Part shown: positions 1-9,325 of the stretch, in pieces
Layout of the letters: every line of letters begins with the position of its first letter
Position numbering within the stretch: position 1 is the stretch's first letter
Assembly: GCF_004104355.1 (NCBI RefSeq)
Contig: NZ_RJLM01000007.1
Span: 62,001 to 126,000 of the forward strand
Reading direction: 5' to 3'
Source of the DNA: Photobacterium chitinilyticum
Lineage (GTDB): Bacteria; Pseudomonadota; Gammaproteobacteria; Enterobacterales; Vibrionaceae
Length of the DNA stretch: 64,000 bases
The notes under the pieces: generated by a model
Seen by the model: the letters and a program-made list of their open reading frames with translations, nothing else
The model's database searches: none
What the model was told of the DNA's origin: nothing
Translations under genes and position numbers: made by a program

Positions 1-541
1 GCTGGCCGAAAAGGACTGTATTGCCCAGGCCATGGTGCAGCATATTCCGGATGGCGCCACGCTATTTATCGATATTGGTACGACTCCCGAAGCTGTTGCC
101 CGTGCATTGCTTGAGCATAACGACTTGCGTGTTGTAACTAACAACCTGAATGTTGCCAGTATCCTGACCGGCAAAGACGACTTCCGCGTCATTTTGGCTG
201 GGGGGGAAGTACGTAACCGGGATGGCGGTATTGTTGGCGAGGCGACGCTCGACTTTATCTCTCAGTTTCGGTTGGATTTCGGCATTATGGGGATCAGCGG
301 GATTGATCTCGATGGTTCGTTGCTGGATTTCGATTATCACGAAGTGCGAGTGAAGCAAGCGATTATCGAAAACAGCCGCTGCGTAATGCTGGGTGTCGAT
401 CATACCAAATTCGGCCGTAATGCGATGGTCAACCTGGGGGATATCAGCCAGATTGATATGTTGTTTACGGATCAGAACCCGCCAGAAGAGCTGGCAAAGC
501 GTTTGGCTGAACACGAAATTCATACCGAAATTATTCGTTAG
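1..541 (+). CDS. glpR: GlpR, DeoR-family repressor of glycerol-3-phosphate genes (5' end outside window)
   Basis: The reading frame is open from the window edge, so the N-terminal winged helix-turn-helix is missing and only the C-terminal sugar-phosphate sensor domain is present. The visible part carries the family signature FIDIGTTPEAVARALL followed by VVTNNLN, as in enterobacterial GlpR. The family binds glycerol 3-phosphate and then releases glp operators. The next gene downstream is glpD, and a very good GlpR operator lies in front of it, which supports the name. A strong terminator follows the stop codon, so glpD has its own promoter. Confidence 0.93.
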   Translation, partial: LAEKDCIAQAMVQHIPDGATLFIDIGTTPEAVARALLEHNDLRVVTNNLNVASILTGKDDFRVILAGGEVRNRDGGIVGEATLDFISQFRLDFGIMGISGIDLDGSLLDFDYHEVRVKQAIIENSRCVMLGVDHTKFGRNAMVNLGDISQIDMLFTDQNPPEELAKRLAEHEIHTEIIR

Positions 542-604
542 GTCTGTATTGGCTGAGTTAGCGGCTGAGCCACTGACAATATCACCACACATACTACATA
601 GTTG

Positions 605-634
605 CGGGCTGCCAGAAATGGCAGCCCGTTTTTT
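605..634 (+). terminator. Rho-independent terminator of glpR
   Basis: A 9-bp GC-rich stem (CGGGCTGCC pairing with GGCAGCCCG) with a 6-base loop is followed by six T residues, 64 bases after the glpR stop. Confidence 0.92.
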
Positions 635-713
635 GTATCAATCCTGTTAACGCCCCCGGAATCATGTAACAAGTCGAAAATATAAAAGATGATCTTAATT
701 AAAAACTCGTCTA

Positions 714-740
714 TTATGCTCGATAACGAACATTTTGAGC
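714..740 (+). promoter_or_regulatory. GlpR operator overlapping the glpD promoter
   Basis: The segment contains CTCGATAACGAACATTTTGAGC, here split as CTCGATAACGAA and CATTTTGAGC. It closely resembles the known Escherichia coli glpD operator (TTCGATAACGAACATT with a following GAGC). A TATTAT element at 712-717 may be the -10 box. Repression of glpD by GlpR without glycerol 3-phosphate is the expected outcome. Confidence 0.8.
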
Positions 741-777
741 GTTTGTGAACTTTATTGGTTTCGATTGAGGTGGTGGT

Positions 778-2298
778 ATGAGGGTAGCAACAACTGATGT
801 ATTGGATCTGATTGTCGTCGGTGGCGGGATTAACGGCGCAGGTATTGCCGCTGATGCTGCAGGACGTGGCTTGCGGGTCGGGCTGTTTGAGGCCAGTGAT
901 TTTGCCTCCGCAACCTCATCGGCAAGCTCTAAGCTGATCCATGGCGGATTGCGTTATCTCGAGCATTATGAATTTCGCCTGGTCGGTGAGGCATTGGCCG
1001 AGCGTGAAGTGCTGTTGCGAAAAATTCCCCATATTGCCCGTCCGATGCGTTTTCGTTTGCCGCACCGCCCTCATCTTCGTCCTGCCTGGATGATCCGTGC
1101 AGGCCTTTTTCTTTATGACCATTTGGGTAAGCGGACGACTTTGCCTGCTAGCCAGGGGCTGAAGTTCGGCCGGGAATCAGTACTGATTCCAGAAATTACC
1201 AAGGGATTCGAATATTCTGACTGCTGGGTTGATGATGCTCGCCTCGTGGTGCTAAACGCAATGGAAGTGGCCGCCCGTGGCGGTGAAGTCCGCAATCGTT
1301 GCAAAGTGGAAAAAGCTGAGCAGCAGGGTGATCTCTGGGTAGTTACTATTCGGGATATGGTGAGCGGCGATACGTTCGAGCGTAGGTCCCATGCCCTGGT
1401 TAATGCGGCAGGCCCCTGGGTCAAGGCATTTTACGATCAGAGCCTGGAGGCACCATCTCCGCGTAATATTAGGCTTATCAAAGGATCACACATAGTTGTT
1501 CCCCGTGTGCATGATCAGCCTCAGGCGTATATTTTGCAAAACGAAGACAACCGAATTGTATTTGTTATCCCGTACCTGGATCGTTTCTCGATTATTGGTA
1601 CTACAGATGTCGAGTATCAGGGAGATCCGCGCGAGGTTGCCATCGACGAGAATGAAATTAACTATTTGCTGAATGTCTACAACAACCATTTTGTCGAGAA
1701 GTTGCAACGTGGGGATGTAGTCTGGACCTATAGCGGTGTCAGGCCGCTATGTGATGATGAGTCTGATTCGCCGCAGGCGATCACCCGTGACTATACGCTG
1801 GAGCTGGAACAGGAAGGTAATCACCCGCCGCTATTGTCAATTTTCGGTGGCAAGCTGACAACTTACCGTAAGCTGGCAGAAGCTGCGATGACCAAGCTGG
1901 CTCCTTTCTTCCCGCGTATGGGGCAGAGCTGGACGGCGGAATCCTACCTGCCGGGTGGGGAAGCTGATTTTGATGGCCCGCAATTGGCCACTTGCCTGCA
2001 ACAGCAGTGTCCGTGGCTGTCGCGTTTCACCGTCGAGCGACTGGCCACCAACTACGGTAGTTATGCTCTCAAGGTACTTGAAGGTGTGAGTGCGGAAGCT
2101 GATATGGGTCAGCTCTTCGGTGAAGGACTCTATGCCCGCGAGCTGGATTATCTGATGGAGCATGAATTCGTGCAGGTTGCCGAAGATGCCCTATGGCGTC
2201 GAAGCAAGCTCGGCTTGTACCTGAGCGCTGAACAGCAGCAGGCAGTTGCAGACTATATTTTGGCAAAACGTCGATCGCACGCGGTTGCAGCAGCATAA
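778..2298 (+). CDS. glpD: Aerobic glycerol-3-phosphate dehydrogenase
   Basis: The 506-residue protein matches the usual length of GlpD, a peripheral inner-membrane flavoenzyme that oxidises glycerol 3-phosphate to dihydroxyacetone phosphate and passes electrons to the quinone pool. The FAD-binding Rossmann motif GGGINGAG is at residues 15-22, followed by the family block SSASSKLIHGGLRYLE. The FGGKLTTYRKLAE block typical of the C-terminal half is present. A GAGG ribosome-binding site lies 7 bases before the ATG. The gene is monocistronic, between its own operator and its own terminator. Confidence 0.97.
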   Translation: MRVATTDVLDLIVVGGGINGAGIAADAAGRGLRVGLFEASDFASATSSASSKLIHGGLRYLEHYEFRLVGEALAEREVLLRKIPHIARPMRFRLPHRPHLRPAWMIRAGLFLYDHLGKRTTLPASQGLKFGRESVLIPEITKGFEYSDCWVDDARLVVLNAMEVAARGGEVRNRCKVEKAEQQGDLWVVTIRDMVSGDTFERRSHALVNAAGPWVKAFYDQSLEAPSPRNIRLIKGSHIVVPRVHDQPQAYILQNEDNRIVFVIPYLDRFSIIGTTDVEYQGDPREVAIDENEINYLLNVYNNHFVEKLQRGDVVWTYSGVRPLCDDESDSPQAITRDYTLELEQEGNHPPLLSIFGGKLTTYRKLAEAAMTKLAPFFPRMGQSWTAESYLPGGEADFDGPQLATCLQQQCPWLSRFTVERLATNYGSYALKVLEGVSAEADMGQLFGEGLYARELDYLMEHEFVQVAEDALWRRSKLGLYLSAEQQQAVADYILAKRRSHAVAAA

Positions 2299-2317
2299 GA
2301 AATAACTAGTAACTTGG

Positions 2318-2345
2318 AAAAAGGCGCTCATTGGGCGCCTTTTTT
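2318..2345 (+). terminator. Terminator of glpD
   Basis: AAAAAGGCGC pairs with GCGCCTTTTT around a short loop, giving a stem with A- and T-tracts on each side. It may also work on the opposite strand for the convergent FliL-like gene. Confidence 0.88.
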
Positions 2346-2391
2346 AGTTGGGCTTGTTGTTATTAGCGAACGGCGGTATCCGCTTCTGCGA

Positions 2392-2817
2392 TCACTGATA
2401 TAGGTATTTGGTAAATAGCAGCTCGGTGAGAATTCTTTGTTTCGTTTCCATGATCAGCAGCTCATTGACCTTGTTCAGGCAGGCCAGTCGGATCTCTTCC
2501 CGTCCGGCAAGAGACTTGATCCTTGCTTCCGGTTGCTGGCCGATGATGTAGATAATCGCATCGCGGATCAGCGGCGCATGGTGTTCTAGCTGCTTGATTA
2601 AATCTGGGTCGGATACCATCAAATCAACTTGCAGTCGCAGATAACCGATTTTTTTCCCTTGGGTGACATAGTTGGTGGTGATGTCAGGCTCAAGGGTGAA
2701 GTAAGTGTATTGTGGTGTAGCCGTAGCTGCCTCGTCTGCCGAGGCATAAAATGGTGTCAGCAGGGCTGCAAAAAATAGGGTGAAGCCTAAGATTGTCGGT
2801 TTCATTATTACACTCAT
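2392..2817 (-). CDS. FliL-family protein outside a flagellar operon
   Basis: The product has 141 residues, with an N-terminal signal or anchor segment (about residues 5-27, ending near YASADEA). A FliL-like periplasmic domain follows: YFTLEPDITTNY, then YLRLQVDLMV, then IRDAIIYIIGQQ. FliL proteins sit at the flagellar motor and assist stator function. This copy lies between glpD and ubiC with no flagellar genes near, an arrangement also known in other Vibrionaceae. An ATG four codons inside (2805) is an equally possible start. It may serve the polar or lateral motor, or another stator-like complex; the sequence does not say which. Confidence 0.75.
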   Translation of the reverse strand: MSVIMKPTILGFTLFFAALLTPFYASADEAATATPQYTYFTLEPDITTNYVTQGKKIGYLRLQVDLMVSDPDLIKQLEHHAPLIRDAIIYIIGQQPEARIKSLAGREEIRLACLNKVNELLIMETKQRILTELLFTKYLYQ

Positions 2818-2974
2818 GGATTTACAGCCTTTTCAGGCAATGAATTGCGTTCTTTCGATCGTAACGATATTCGTACCCGTTACAGCTTGCTACAATAGTG
2901 TTTCCTTATGGTAATAAATTAACCGGATTCTACCAAGCATTAGATGACCGCTTGGTGGGGTTTATATTGGAAAA

Positions 2975-3523
2975 ATGTCGAAATTCAAGCAGTTGTACAA
3001 GCCCTTGCTGGATCGTGCCCAGTGGCAGGCACCGGAAGAGACAGCCGTAGAAGGGACCGGATTTGGGCATTGGTTGCTTGAACCGGATTCATTGTCGCGG
3101 CGCTTTCAGCGCCATTGTGACCATTTCACGGTGTCTCTGATTGAACAGTCAAAACTTGGAAAGTCACAGCTATCGGATGATGAACGGGCATTAATTGGTG
3201 ATGTTGATTGTCTGTTGCGAAAAGTCGTCCTGATGGGAGACGGGATCCCTTGGGTATTTGCCCGTACGCTTATCCCGTTATCGACGCTTACCGGTCAGGA
3301 AAGTGATCTGGAGCAACTCGGCGAGATGCCGTTGGGGCTTCGGGTGTTCACCGATCGCAGTGCCCGGCGCGATGCATTGGTTGTCGCTAACGTCGGTACC
3401 TACCCTGAGCCGTTGTGGGCCCGGCGCTCAAGGTTATGGATTAATGAAAAACCGCTACTGGTTGCTGAGCTGTTTCTAGAAGATGCTCCGGTATATGCGA
3501 AGGAGAGTCAGAGTTGGAATTGA
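2975..3523 (+). CDS. ubiC: Chorismate pyruvate-lyase
   Basis: The 182-residue cytoplasmic enzyme removes pyruvate from chorismate to give 4-hydroxybenzoate, the ring precursor of ubiquinone. Recognisable blocks are [11 protein letters not shown] near the N-terminus, the conserved [17 protein letters not shown] segment and the C-terminal [10 protein letters not shown] block. It is slightly longer than the E. coli enzyme (165 residues). Its end overlaps the start of ubiA by 10 bases, so the two genes are translationally coupled and supply consecutive steps. Confidence 0.95.
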   Translation: MSKFKQLYKPLLDRAQWQAPEETAVEGTGFGHWLLEPDSLSRRFQRHCDHFTVSLIEQSKLGKSQLSDDERALIGDVDCLLRKVVLMGDGIPWVFARTLIPLSTLTGQESDLEQLGEMPLGLRVFTDRSARRDALVVANVGTYPEPLWARRSRLWINEKPLLVAELFLEDAPVYAKESQSWN

Positions 3524-4374
3524 GCAAAGCAAAGGCATACTGGCAGCTAGCACGATTTGATCGCCCAATCGGTAGCCTGTTACTGCTTTGGCCTACGCTA
3601 TGGGCATTGTTTCTTGCTGCCGACGGGTTTCCCAACCCGCAGGTATTGGTTGTCTTCGTACTCGGGGTGATCTTTATGCGTGCAGCGGGCTGTGTGATTA
3701 ATGATTTTGCGGACCGCAATTTTGATGGTCACGTTAAGCGCACGGCCCAGCGTCCGATGCCGTCCGGAAAAATATCGGAGCGAGAGGCGCTAGGCTTGTT
3801 TGGACTGTTGGTTCTGATCTCGTTTTTGCTTGTGCTGACGATGAACCGGTTGACTATCATGTTGTCGGTGGTTGGCTTGTTGCTCGCTGCTGCCTATCCG
3901 TTTATGAAGCGCTTTACCCATTTGCCTCAGCTGATATTGGGCATGGCATTTGGCTGGTCAATTCCGATGGCTTATGCCGCGCAGGCCGGAGAGCTGCCCG
4001 CAGCCGCATGGTTGCTGTTTACTGCCAATATTTTGTGGACCATTGCCTACGATACCCAGTATGCAATGGTTGATCGTGACGACGATCTGAAGGTTGGGAT
4101 CAAGTCGACGGCTATTTTGTTTGGCCGATCGGATAAGATAGCTGTCGGGTTACTGCAGCTTGGTACGCTGGTTGTACTCATTGCTATTGGTGCCATGCTG
4201 GCGTTGCATCAGCTGTATTTTTGGTTTTTGCTATTAGCCGCCGCCTTGTTTGTCTATCAACAGATGCTGATCCGTGAGCGAGAGCGAGAGCCGTGCTTCA
4301 AAGCGTTTCTCAATAATAATTATGTCGGCATGCTGGTGTGTATCGGTATTGCTGCCGGCGTTGGTCTCGGCTGA
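3514..4374 (+). CDS. ubiA: 4-hydroxybenzoate octaprenyltransferase
   Basis: The 286-residue integral membrane prenyltransferase attaches the polyprenyl tail to 4-hydroxybenzoate. The first aspartate-rich motif, NDFADRNFD, is at residues 63-71, and the second, [12 protein letters not shown], is in the middle of the protein. Eight or nine hydrophobic segments are evident. The start is TTG at 3514, chosen because AAGGAGAG lies 7 bases upstream and the frame begins inside ubiC. The product directly uses the UbiC product. Confidence 0.96.
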   Translation: MELSKAKAYWQLARFDRPIGSLLLLWPTLWALFLAADGFPNPQVLVVFVLGVIFMRAAGCVINDFADRNFDGHVKRTAQRPMPSGKISEREALGLFGLLVLISFLLVLTMNRLTIMLSVVGLLLAAAYPFMKRFTHLPQLILGMAFGWSIPMAYAAQAGELPAAAWLLFTANILWTIAYDTQYAMVDRDDDLKVGIKSTAILFGRSDKIAVGLLQLGTLVVLIAIGAMLALHQLYFWFLLLAAALFVYQQMLIREREREPCFKAFLNNNYVGMLVCIGIAAGVGLG

Positions 4375-4389
4375 TACAATTATTCGATG

Positions 4390-4414
4390 AAAAGCGCCGT
4401 CAGGCGCTTTTTTT
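4390..4414 (+). terminator. Terminator of ubiCA
   Basis: AAAGCGCC and GGCGCTTT form an 8-bp stem with a GTCA loop, followed by a run of T, 15 bases after the ubiA stop. Confidence 0.9.
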
Positions 4415-4488
4415 ATACCTGAATTTCGGCTCCGAATAAGGATTTATCAAGGTCTTGGACTGTTGAGGGAGTTTTTGACCTCAAGCGA

Positions 4489-4632
4489 CCCAAAAGCTGT
4501 ACAAGCTGTTGAAGCTGTCATGATAATTTTGTTGGTTGGCTTTTTTTGTATTAATTAACAGGTGGTTATGATTAATACTCGAGAGTGTGCAGCTTTGGGA
4601 GCTATTGATCTACCACAGCCCAAAAGCTGTAC
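4489..4632. repeat. 14-bp direct repeat CCCAAAAGCTGTAC, two copies
   Basis: The identical 14-mer occurs at 4489-4502 and 4619-4632, 130 bp apart, in non-coding DNA. A shortened inverted copy (CAGCTTTGGG) lies between them. The sequence resembles no operator I can name. Confidence 0.6.
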
Positions 4633-4656
4633 CGGTTGCACGATAGGGAACAGATA

Positions 4657-4685
4657 TAAAAAAGCTGGCCAATGAGGCCAGCTTT
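4657..4685 (-). terminator. Terminator of plsB
   Basis: On the minus strand AAAGCTGGCC and GGCCAGCTTT form a 10-bp stem with a 5-base loop, followed by a T-run. It starts 43 bases after the plsB stop. Confidence 0.9.
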
Positions 4686-4727
4686 GAGTTTATTGCGCTG
4701 TATCTGAAGGGCGTATTACCTGAAAGG

Positions 4728-7178
4728 CTAGGCGCTTGGGTCAACCTCCTCGACCTTGTCCTCTCGGTTCATTACGGCCTGAATGGTCAGCTTCACTTCT
4801 GGGGAGACCAGTGCCGCAAGCAGATCAGCCAGAGTCTCAACCGGCCGGGATACCGCATGGCACTCGTCGTTAAGGTAGCCCTCGCTGCGCAGGGTTTTGA
4901 CCAGTGTCGCAAATACCCCCTTGTCAAAGAACTCCGGCGCATTGATGCCGTGCAGACGACTCAGGCGCTGGGCCATCATCTGGCTTTGCTGCTCAAGATC
5001 ACTCTTCATCAGTTGTGGCTCGGAACGAAGTAGCGTCAGGGTGATAGCGTAGCGCTGAAGCGTTTCCGAAATAGTACGCGCCAGTAGCTGTAGCGGGCCA
5101 ATGCGAGCATTGTTCAGTGCAATATACTTACCATCACTGAGTACCAGGCGTTGGCGAACCAGTTCCGCTATCTGGCTGTCGATAACTTCGCCTAGCGATT
5201 CTTTCTCGTGGCGCAGGAATAGCTCAGCTTTGAGGAACGGGTACAACAGCTCGACCTGCTGGTGGATAGCCTCCACACTCAGACGCTGGTGCTGGACCAC
5301 GATGTGGGCGATCAGCGACGGCAGCGCAAACAGATGAATAATATTGTTACGATAGTAAGTCATCAAAATTGACTGCTGGCGGTCAAGGGAAATGATGTCG
5401 CCAAGGCTATCGCGCTCGACAATAAACTTATCCATTTCCATTGCATGCCCAACCAGGGTCGCCGCATCAGAATCAGGCATGGTGCACTGGTCGGAATACG
5501 GTACATTGCGCAGTAACTGCAGGTAGCAGTCGATTTGCTGCTCGAGCTCTTCGCGGCTCAGTGCACGTTGGCGGGCAGCCAACAGCGCTAGCGCGCAGAG
5601 GGTCAGGGCATTGGTCGCCGCGGCATCGTTGATGTGGGTCATCATCTTATTCGCCAAATCATTGACTGCCGGGTTTAGCCACTGCGGACGCTGCGGCTCA
5701 ATTGGATCAATGTCCTGGTGCCACTCAGGGACATTGTCATTGAGGTAATGGTTCAGTGAAATCGGCTCGCCAAAGTTGACATAGCCCTGGCCGAGGTTGC
5801 GAAGCTTGCGCAGGGTACGGAGTACCTGTCCGACATTCTCCTTTTCCTTGCGCTTGCCGCGTAGCTCCTTGGCATAGGTTGCCACTTCCATTACGTGCTC
5901 GTAGCCGATATAGACCGGTACCAGGGTGACCGGGCGGTTCAGACCACGCAGCATCGCCTGAATGGTCATCGATAGCATACCGGTTTTGGCCTGAAGCAAA
6001 CGGCCGGTACGAGATCGGCCGCCTTCGCTGAAGTACTCAACGGAGTAGCCCTTGGCAAACAGCTCTGCCAGGTACTCGCGGAAAACGGTTGAGTACAGGC
6101 GGTTGCCCTTGAAGCTGCGGCGAATAAAGAAGGCGCCTCCCCTACGGAAAATAGGACCGGCCGGGAAGAAGTTCAGGTTGATACCGGCGGCAATATGCGG
6201 AGGTACCAGGCCTTCTCGATATAGTACGTAGGACAGTAGCAGGTAGTCCATGTGGCTACGGTGGCAGGGGACATAGACAATCTCGTGACCGTCCTGAGCC
6301 AGCTTCCTTACCCGCTGAGCATTGTGAATGTTCAGCCCCTGGTATAGCTTGTTCCAGAGCCAGCCGAGGAAGCGTTCGCCGCGTTTGATCAGCGAGTATG
6401 AAAAATCAGCCGCGATCTCTTCCATCATATCAATAGCTTCTTTGCGGACCTTCTCGACAGGTACATCTCGGCTCTGGGCTTCTTCGGCCACGACTTTTTC
6501 AATGGCTTTGGAGGCTAACAGGCGTTTGAATAGTGCCTGGCGATCCGGCAGCTTCGGCCCGGAAGCGGCAAGTTGCTGGCGTGAGAAGTGGATTTTGGCC
6601 ACGCGTGCCAGCTTGTGGGCGATAGAGTCATCGGTACCGTGATTGTCTGCCATATAGCGCAGGGATACCGGGGTACTCAGGCGTACCATACAGTCTCGTC
6701 CGCGGCCTAAAATGGTGCAGAATTTTTCCGGACCATTGAGGGGACGCAGTACCGGTTTGTGGTTCTCTTCCTTGCCCGGTTTTCTACCCCAGAGAATCGC
6801 CGCGGGAACGACCTGAAGATCGAGCTCGGCATCCTGCTTATGTTGCTCGAGCAGTGCGGTGAACAGATCAATGGACTCTTGCGGGAGCTCGCCATCTGAA
6901 CCGAACACACTCGGACCGTCGGAGATATAGACATAGCGTATGTACGGCTTGCCATCAATTTCCAGGGGTGACAGCGGATCAGGCAGCCCCAGCTCTTGGG
7001 TACTGCTGCGCAATGTCATCAAATCGGTGTTAGAGCGAAACGGTAGAATATAGATAATCGGTCGTTCTAGATCGAGTTCCAGATCAGCGACCGGATCAGA
7101 AGGTATTGAATGGGTTTTAACCAGCAGAGAAAGCGGCAAATTCAATAATTTTCGATAGATTTTCTGCCAACTTGACAT
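4728..7178 (-). CDS. plsB: Glycerol-3-phosphate 1-O-acyltransferase
   Basis: The 816-residue inner-membrane enzyme performs the first acylation of phospholipid synthesis, moving an acyl chain from acyl-ACP or acyl-CoA to glycerol 3-phosphate. The catalytic H-x4-D motif (HRSHMD) falls at residues 306-311, the same numbering as in E. coli PlsB. Substrate-binding blocks [10 protein letters not shown] and [11 protein letters not shown] follow. The length is close to the 807 residues of E. coli. It is divergent from lexA, and its tail faces ubiA. Together with glpD nearby, it competes for glycerol 3-phosphate. Confidence 0.97.
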   Translation of the reverse strand: MSSWQKIYRKLLNLPLSLLVKTHSIPSDPVADLELDLERPIIYILPFRSNTDLMTLRSSTQELGLPDPLSPLEIDGKPYIRYVYISDGPSVFGSDGELPQESIDLFTALLEQHKQDAELDLQVVPAAILWGRKPGKEENHKPVLRPLNGPEKFCTILGRGRDCMVRLSTPVSLRYMADNHGTDDSIAHKLARVAKIHFSRQQLAASGPKLPDRQALFKRLLASKAIEKVVAEEAQSRDVPVEKVRKEAIDMMEEIAADFSYSLIKRGERFLGWLWNKLYQGLNIHNAQRVRKLAQDGHEIVYVPCHRSHMDYLLLSYVLYREGLVPPHIAAGINLNFFPAGPIFRRGGAFFIRRSFKGNRLYSTVFREYLAELFAKGYSVEYFSEGGRSRTGRLLQAKTGMLSMTIQAMLRGLNRPVTLVPVYIGYEHVMEVATYAKELRGKRKEKENVGQVLRTLRKLRNLGQGYVNFGEPISLNHYLNDNVPEWHQDIDPIEPQRPQWLNPAVNDLANKMMTHINDAAATNALTLCALALLAARQRALSREELEQQIDCYLQLLRNVPYSDQCTMPDSDAATLVGHAMEMDKFIVERDSLGDIISLDRQQSILMTYYRNNIIHLFALPSLIAHIVVQHQRLSVEAIHQQVELLYPFLKAELFLRHEKESLGEVIDSQIAELVRQRLVLSDGKYIALNNARIGPLQLLARTISETLQRYAITLTLLRSEPQLMKSDLEQQSQMMAQRLSRLHGINAPEFFDKGVFATLVKTLRSEGYLNDECHAVSRPVETLADLLAALVSPEVKLTIQAVMNREDKVEEVDPSA

Positions 7179-7481
7179 ATCTTTTTACTAGCCTCGAATT
7201 CTTAATGCGAGGCAAGGATAGCAGAAAACGCGTGTCGTTTTGCAGCGATATACCACATACTTTCGGTTAAATCTTATTGTAAATGATATTTAGTGCTAAC
7301 CAGTTGGTCTTGTTGTGCATATTCACGACGTATTGATTTTTGACTGAAAACGATGCTGATGATCAGTACGTCTGGTATCCGGATCCCACCAAGCGCAATG
7401 ATTCGCTGCTGGCTGGATGAGAAACGGATTAGAGGAAAATTGCTCTTTTCGTAAACAATTGTCTTTTCAACCTTGTTAACA

Positions 7482-7517
7482 CTGGATATACTCACAGTGA
7501 ACTGTATAAAAAGACAG
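7482..7517 (+). promoter_or_regulatory. Two LexA (SOS) boxes before lexA
   Basis: CTGGATATACTCACAG (7482-7497) and CTGTATAAAAAGACAG (7502-7517) both fit the CTG-N10-CAG SOS-box pattern. Their starts are 20 bp apart. A TATACT -10 candidate lies inside the first box. The tandem arrangement is the same as in E. coli lexA and implies tight autorepression. Confidence 0.9.
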
Positions 7518-7525
7518 GGTGAGTC

Positions 7526-8146
7526 ATGAAGCCGTTAACGCCGCGCCAACAAGAAGTCTTTGATTTGATCAAAGCAAAAATTGAAGATTCTGGAATGCCG
7601 CCAACACGTGCTGAAATAGCCCGTGAACTCGGTTTCCGCTCTGCCAATGCTGCCGAAGAGCACCTTAAAGCATTGGCACGCAAAGAAGTGATTGAGATCA
7701 TTCCGGGTGCATCCCGTGGGATCCGTCTGCTTGTCAATAATGATGATGCCCGAGAGCAAGGCCTGCCGCTGATTGGCCAGGTGGCTGCCGGTGAGCCGAT
7801 ACTGGCTCAGGAGCATGTCGAGACGCATTATGAAGTCGACCCGGCGCTGTTTAAGCCCCGTGCTGATTTCCTGTTGCGGGTCAATGGCATGAGCATGAAA
7901 GATATCGGTATTATGGATGGCGATTTATTGGCTGTGCATAAGACTCAGGACGTTCACAATGGTCAGGTGGTCGTTGCCCGTGTTGAGGATGATGTCACTG
8001 TAAAACGTCTCGAGAAGAAAGGTTCCCAGGTGCTGCTGCACGCGGAAAACGAAGAGTTTGCGCCGATTGTGGTTGATTTGAACCATCAGCAGTTGTCGAT
8101 TGAAGGTATTGCCGTCGGTGTGATCCGCAACGCTGACTGGATGTAG
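7526..8146 (+). CDS. lexA: LexA, SOS-response repressor
   Basis: The 206-residue repressor has an N-terminal winged helix-turn-helix ([13 protein letters not shown] to [14 protein letters not shown]). The self-cleavage bond lies between A88 and G89 in QVAAGEP. The catalytic dyad is S123 (in NGMSMKD) and K160 (in DVTVKRL). RecA filaments on single-stranded DNA stimulate autocleavage and induce the SOS regulon. The gene has two SOS boxes directly upstream and no dinF-like gene after it. Confidence 0.98.
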   Translation: MKPLTPRQQEVFDLIKAKIEDSGMPPTRAEIARELGFRSANAAEEHLKALARKEVIEIIPGASRGIRLLVNNDDAREQGLPLIGQVAAGEPILAQEHVETHYEVDPALFKPRADFLLRVNGMSMKDIGIMDGDLLAVHKTQDVHNGQVVVARVEDDVTVKRLEKKGSQVLLHAENEEFAPIVVDLNHQQLSIEGIAVGVIRNADWM

Positions 8147-8244
8147 CTTTTTATTCGGCAGCCGACTTGGTCGGCAGCATAATACAGACTTTTGCAGCTC
8201 AAGATGAAGAACTGTCCATTATTTGTGTAGAATGTTTTGCAAAA

Positions 8245-8263
8245 GTTAATGATAGTCATTATC
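8245..8263 (+). promoter_or_regulatory. Fur box before the methyltransferase gene
   Basis: GTTAATGATAGTCATTATC matches the classical Fur consensus GATAATGATAATCATTATC at 17 of 19 positions. It ends 28 bases before the chosen start codon, in a promoter position, so iron repression of the next gene is likely. Confidence 0.8.
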
Positions 8264-8291
8264 ATCCTCTCATGATCAGATGGAGGTGATA

Positions 8292-9089
8292 ATGACCAAC
8301 TCTTCCCGTTACCACATACCTACCGCCTTGCTTCAACCTTTATGGCTGCGTAGTCGCGAGAGCCTAGAGGATGACGGCCTGATCTATGATCCTGTCGCTG
8401 CAGCTGCGTGCAGCCAGTGCTATCTCAAGCCGGATTGCTTATCGGGCAATGTGACTGAACGTCAGCTGCTCCATGCGACTTTGACCCTGCAATGTGACCG
8501 CCAGGTTCAGCAGTTTTTGCGTCGTCATCCCAACGGCTGGATTATCAATGTCGGTGCCGGCCTTGATACCCGCTTCTATCGTCTCGATAACGGGCGTTGT
8601 CGTTGGTTTGAGCTCGATACCGACGAAAACTTATTGTGGCGCGAGCGTCTTTTCCACCGTAGCGAGCGCTATACGATGCGGCCTGGTTCAGTCACCGATC
8701 TCTCTTGGCTCAAGTCGCTACCGGTGATGAATAATGCGCCGGTTATGCTGCTGTGTGATCAGACCTTGCTGCAATGCAATAGTAGTGAGCTGGTTCATTT
8801 CATCCAGCGTATGGGCTGCCATTTTAGCCAGATTGAGGTGTGTCTGGCGATTGCCGGTGATCGCTGTAGCTCGGCAATGGCAACCAAAATGGGCGCGGGC
8901 GACTACCGTCATGGTTACAAAGATCCCGTGCAGCAGGTGTTGAACTGGCTGCCCTGGGCTGAGCTGATCAGTAGCCATAGCCCATTGGATCACCACTGTA
9001 CCCGCTGGCGTTCATGGCAGCGCTGGATTGCAAAAATCCCTAGCTTAAAATATCGCCTGACACCCGTCTTAGTGCATTTCCGCTTGTAG
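8292..9089 (+). CDS. SAM-dependent methyltransferase, leucine carboxyl methyltransferase-like family
   Basis: The 265-residue protein has a class I SAM-binding signature NVGAGLDTRFYRL beginning at residue 86, followed by WFELDTDE. This is the pattern of the LCMT/PPM1 family, which methylates carboxyl groups in several bacterial secondary pathways. The N-terminal half is rich in cysteine (CSQCYLKPDC). The ATG at 8292 is preferred to the one at 8280 because GGAGGTGAT lies just ahead of it. A Fur box controls it. The substrate is unknown; an iron-linked small molecule is an inference from regulation only. Confidence 0.75.
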   Translation: MTNSSRYHIPTALLQPLWLRSRESLEDDGLIYDPVAAAACSQCYLKPDCLSGNVTERQLLHATLTLQCDRQVQQFLRRHPNGWIINVGAGLDTRFYRLDNGRCRWFELDTDENLLWRERLFHRSERYTMRPGSVTDLSWLKSLPVMNNAPVMLLCDQTLLQCNSSELVHFIQRMGCHFSQIEVCLAIAGDRCSSAMATKMGAGDYRHGYKDPVQQVLNWLPWAELISSHSPLDHHCTRWRSWQRWIAKIPSLKYRLTPVLVHFRL

Positions 9090-9325
9090 TTTGTCCTGCT
9101 GCCCTGCGATTAGCCCCTCCTCAACCTGTTACTCTGTTGTGATATCCCCTTTGTACGTTTCATTTTTTCTGTCCAATTTATTGCTCATTTTTTCAATCCT
9201 GTCCTAAGTTAAATGTAAATAAAATGTTATTTGCATTGCACTAATTTGCCCTTGAGAAGAGTGACAAGTGCATTTTACTGACCTGCTCTTGAAGTAAATC
9301 AGGACGACGGAAAGGAGGGATCCGG

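Larger units (their letters stand above)
4415..4727. other. Intergenic region between ubiA and plsB
   Basis: No gene is evident in this convergent gap. It holds a 14-bp direct repeat (separate entry), a potential hairpin between CAGCTTTGGG near 4591 and CCCAAAAGCTG at 4619-4629, and the plsB terminator. An AT-rich stretch near 4530-4560 contains TTAATTAA-like sequence, but I assign no promoter. Confidence 0.5.

Noticed and set aside
2859-2885. GTAACG and CGTTAC inverted repeat between the FliL-like gene and ubiC
   Set aside because: Arms are only six bases and the spacing is wide; it is expected by chance.
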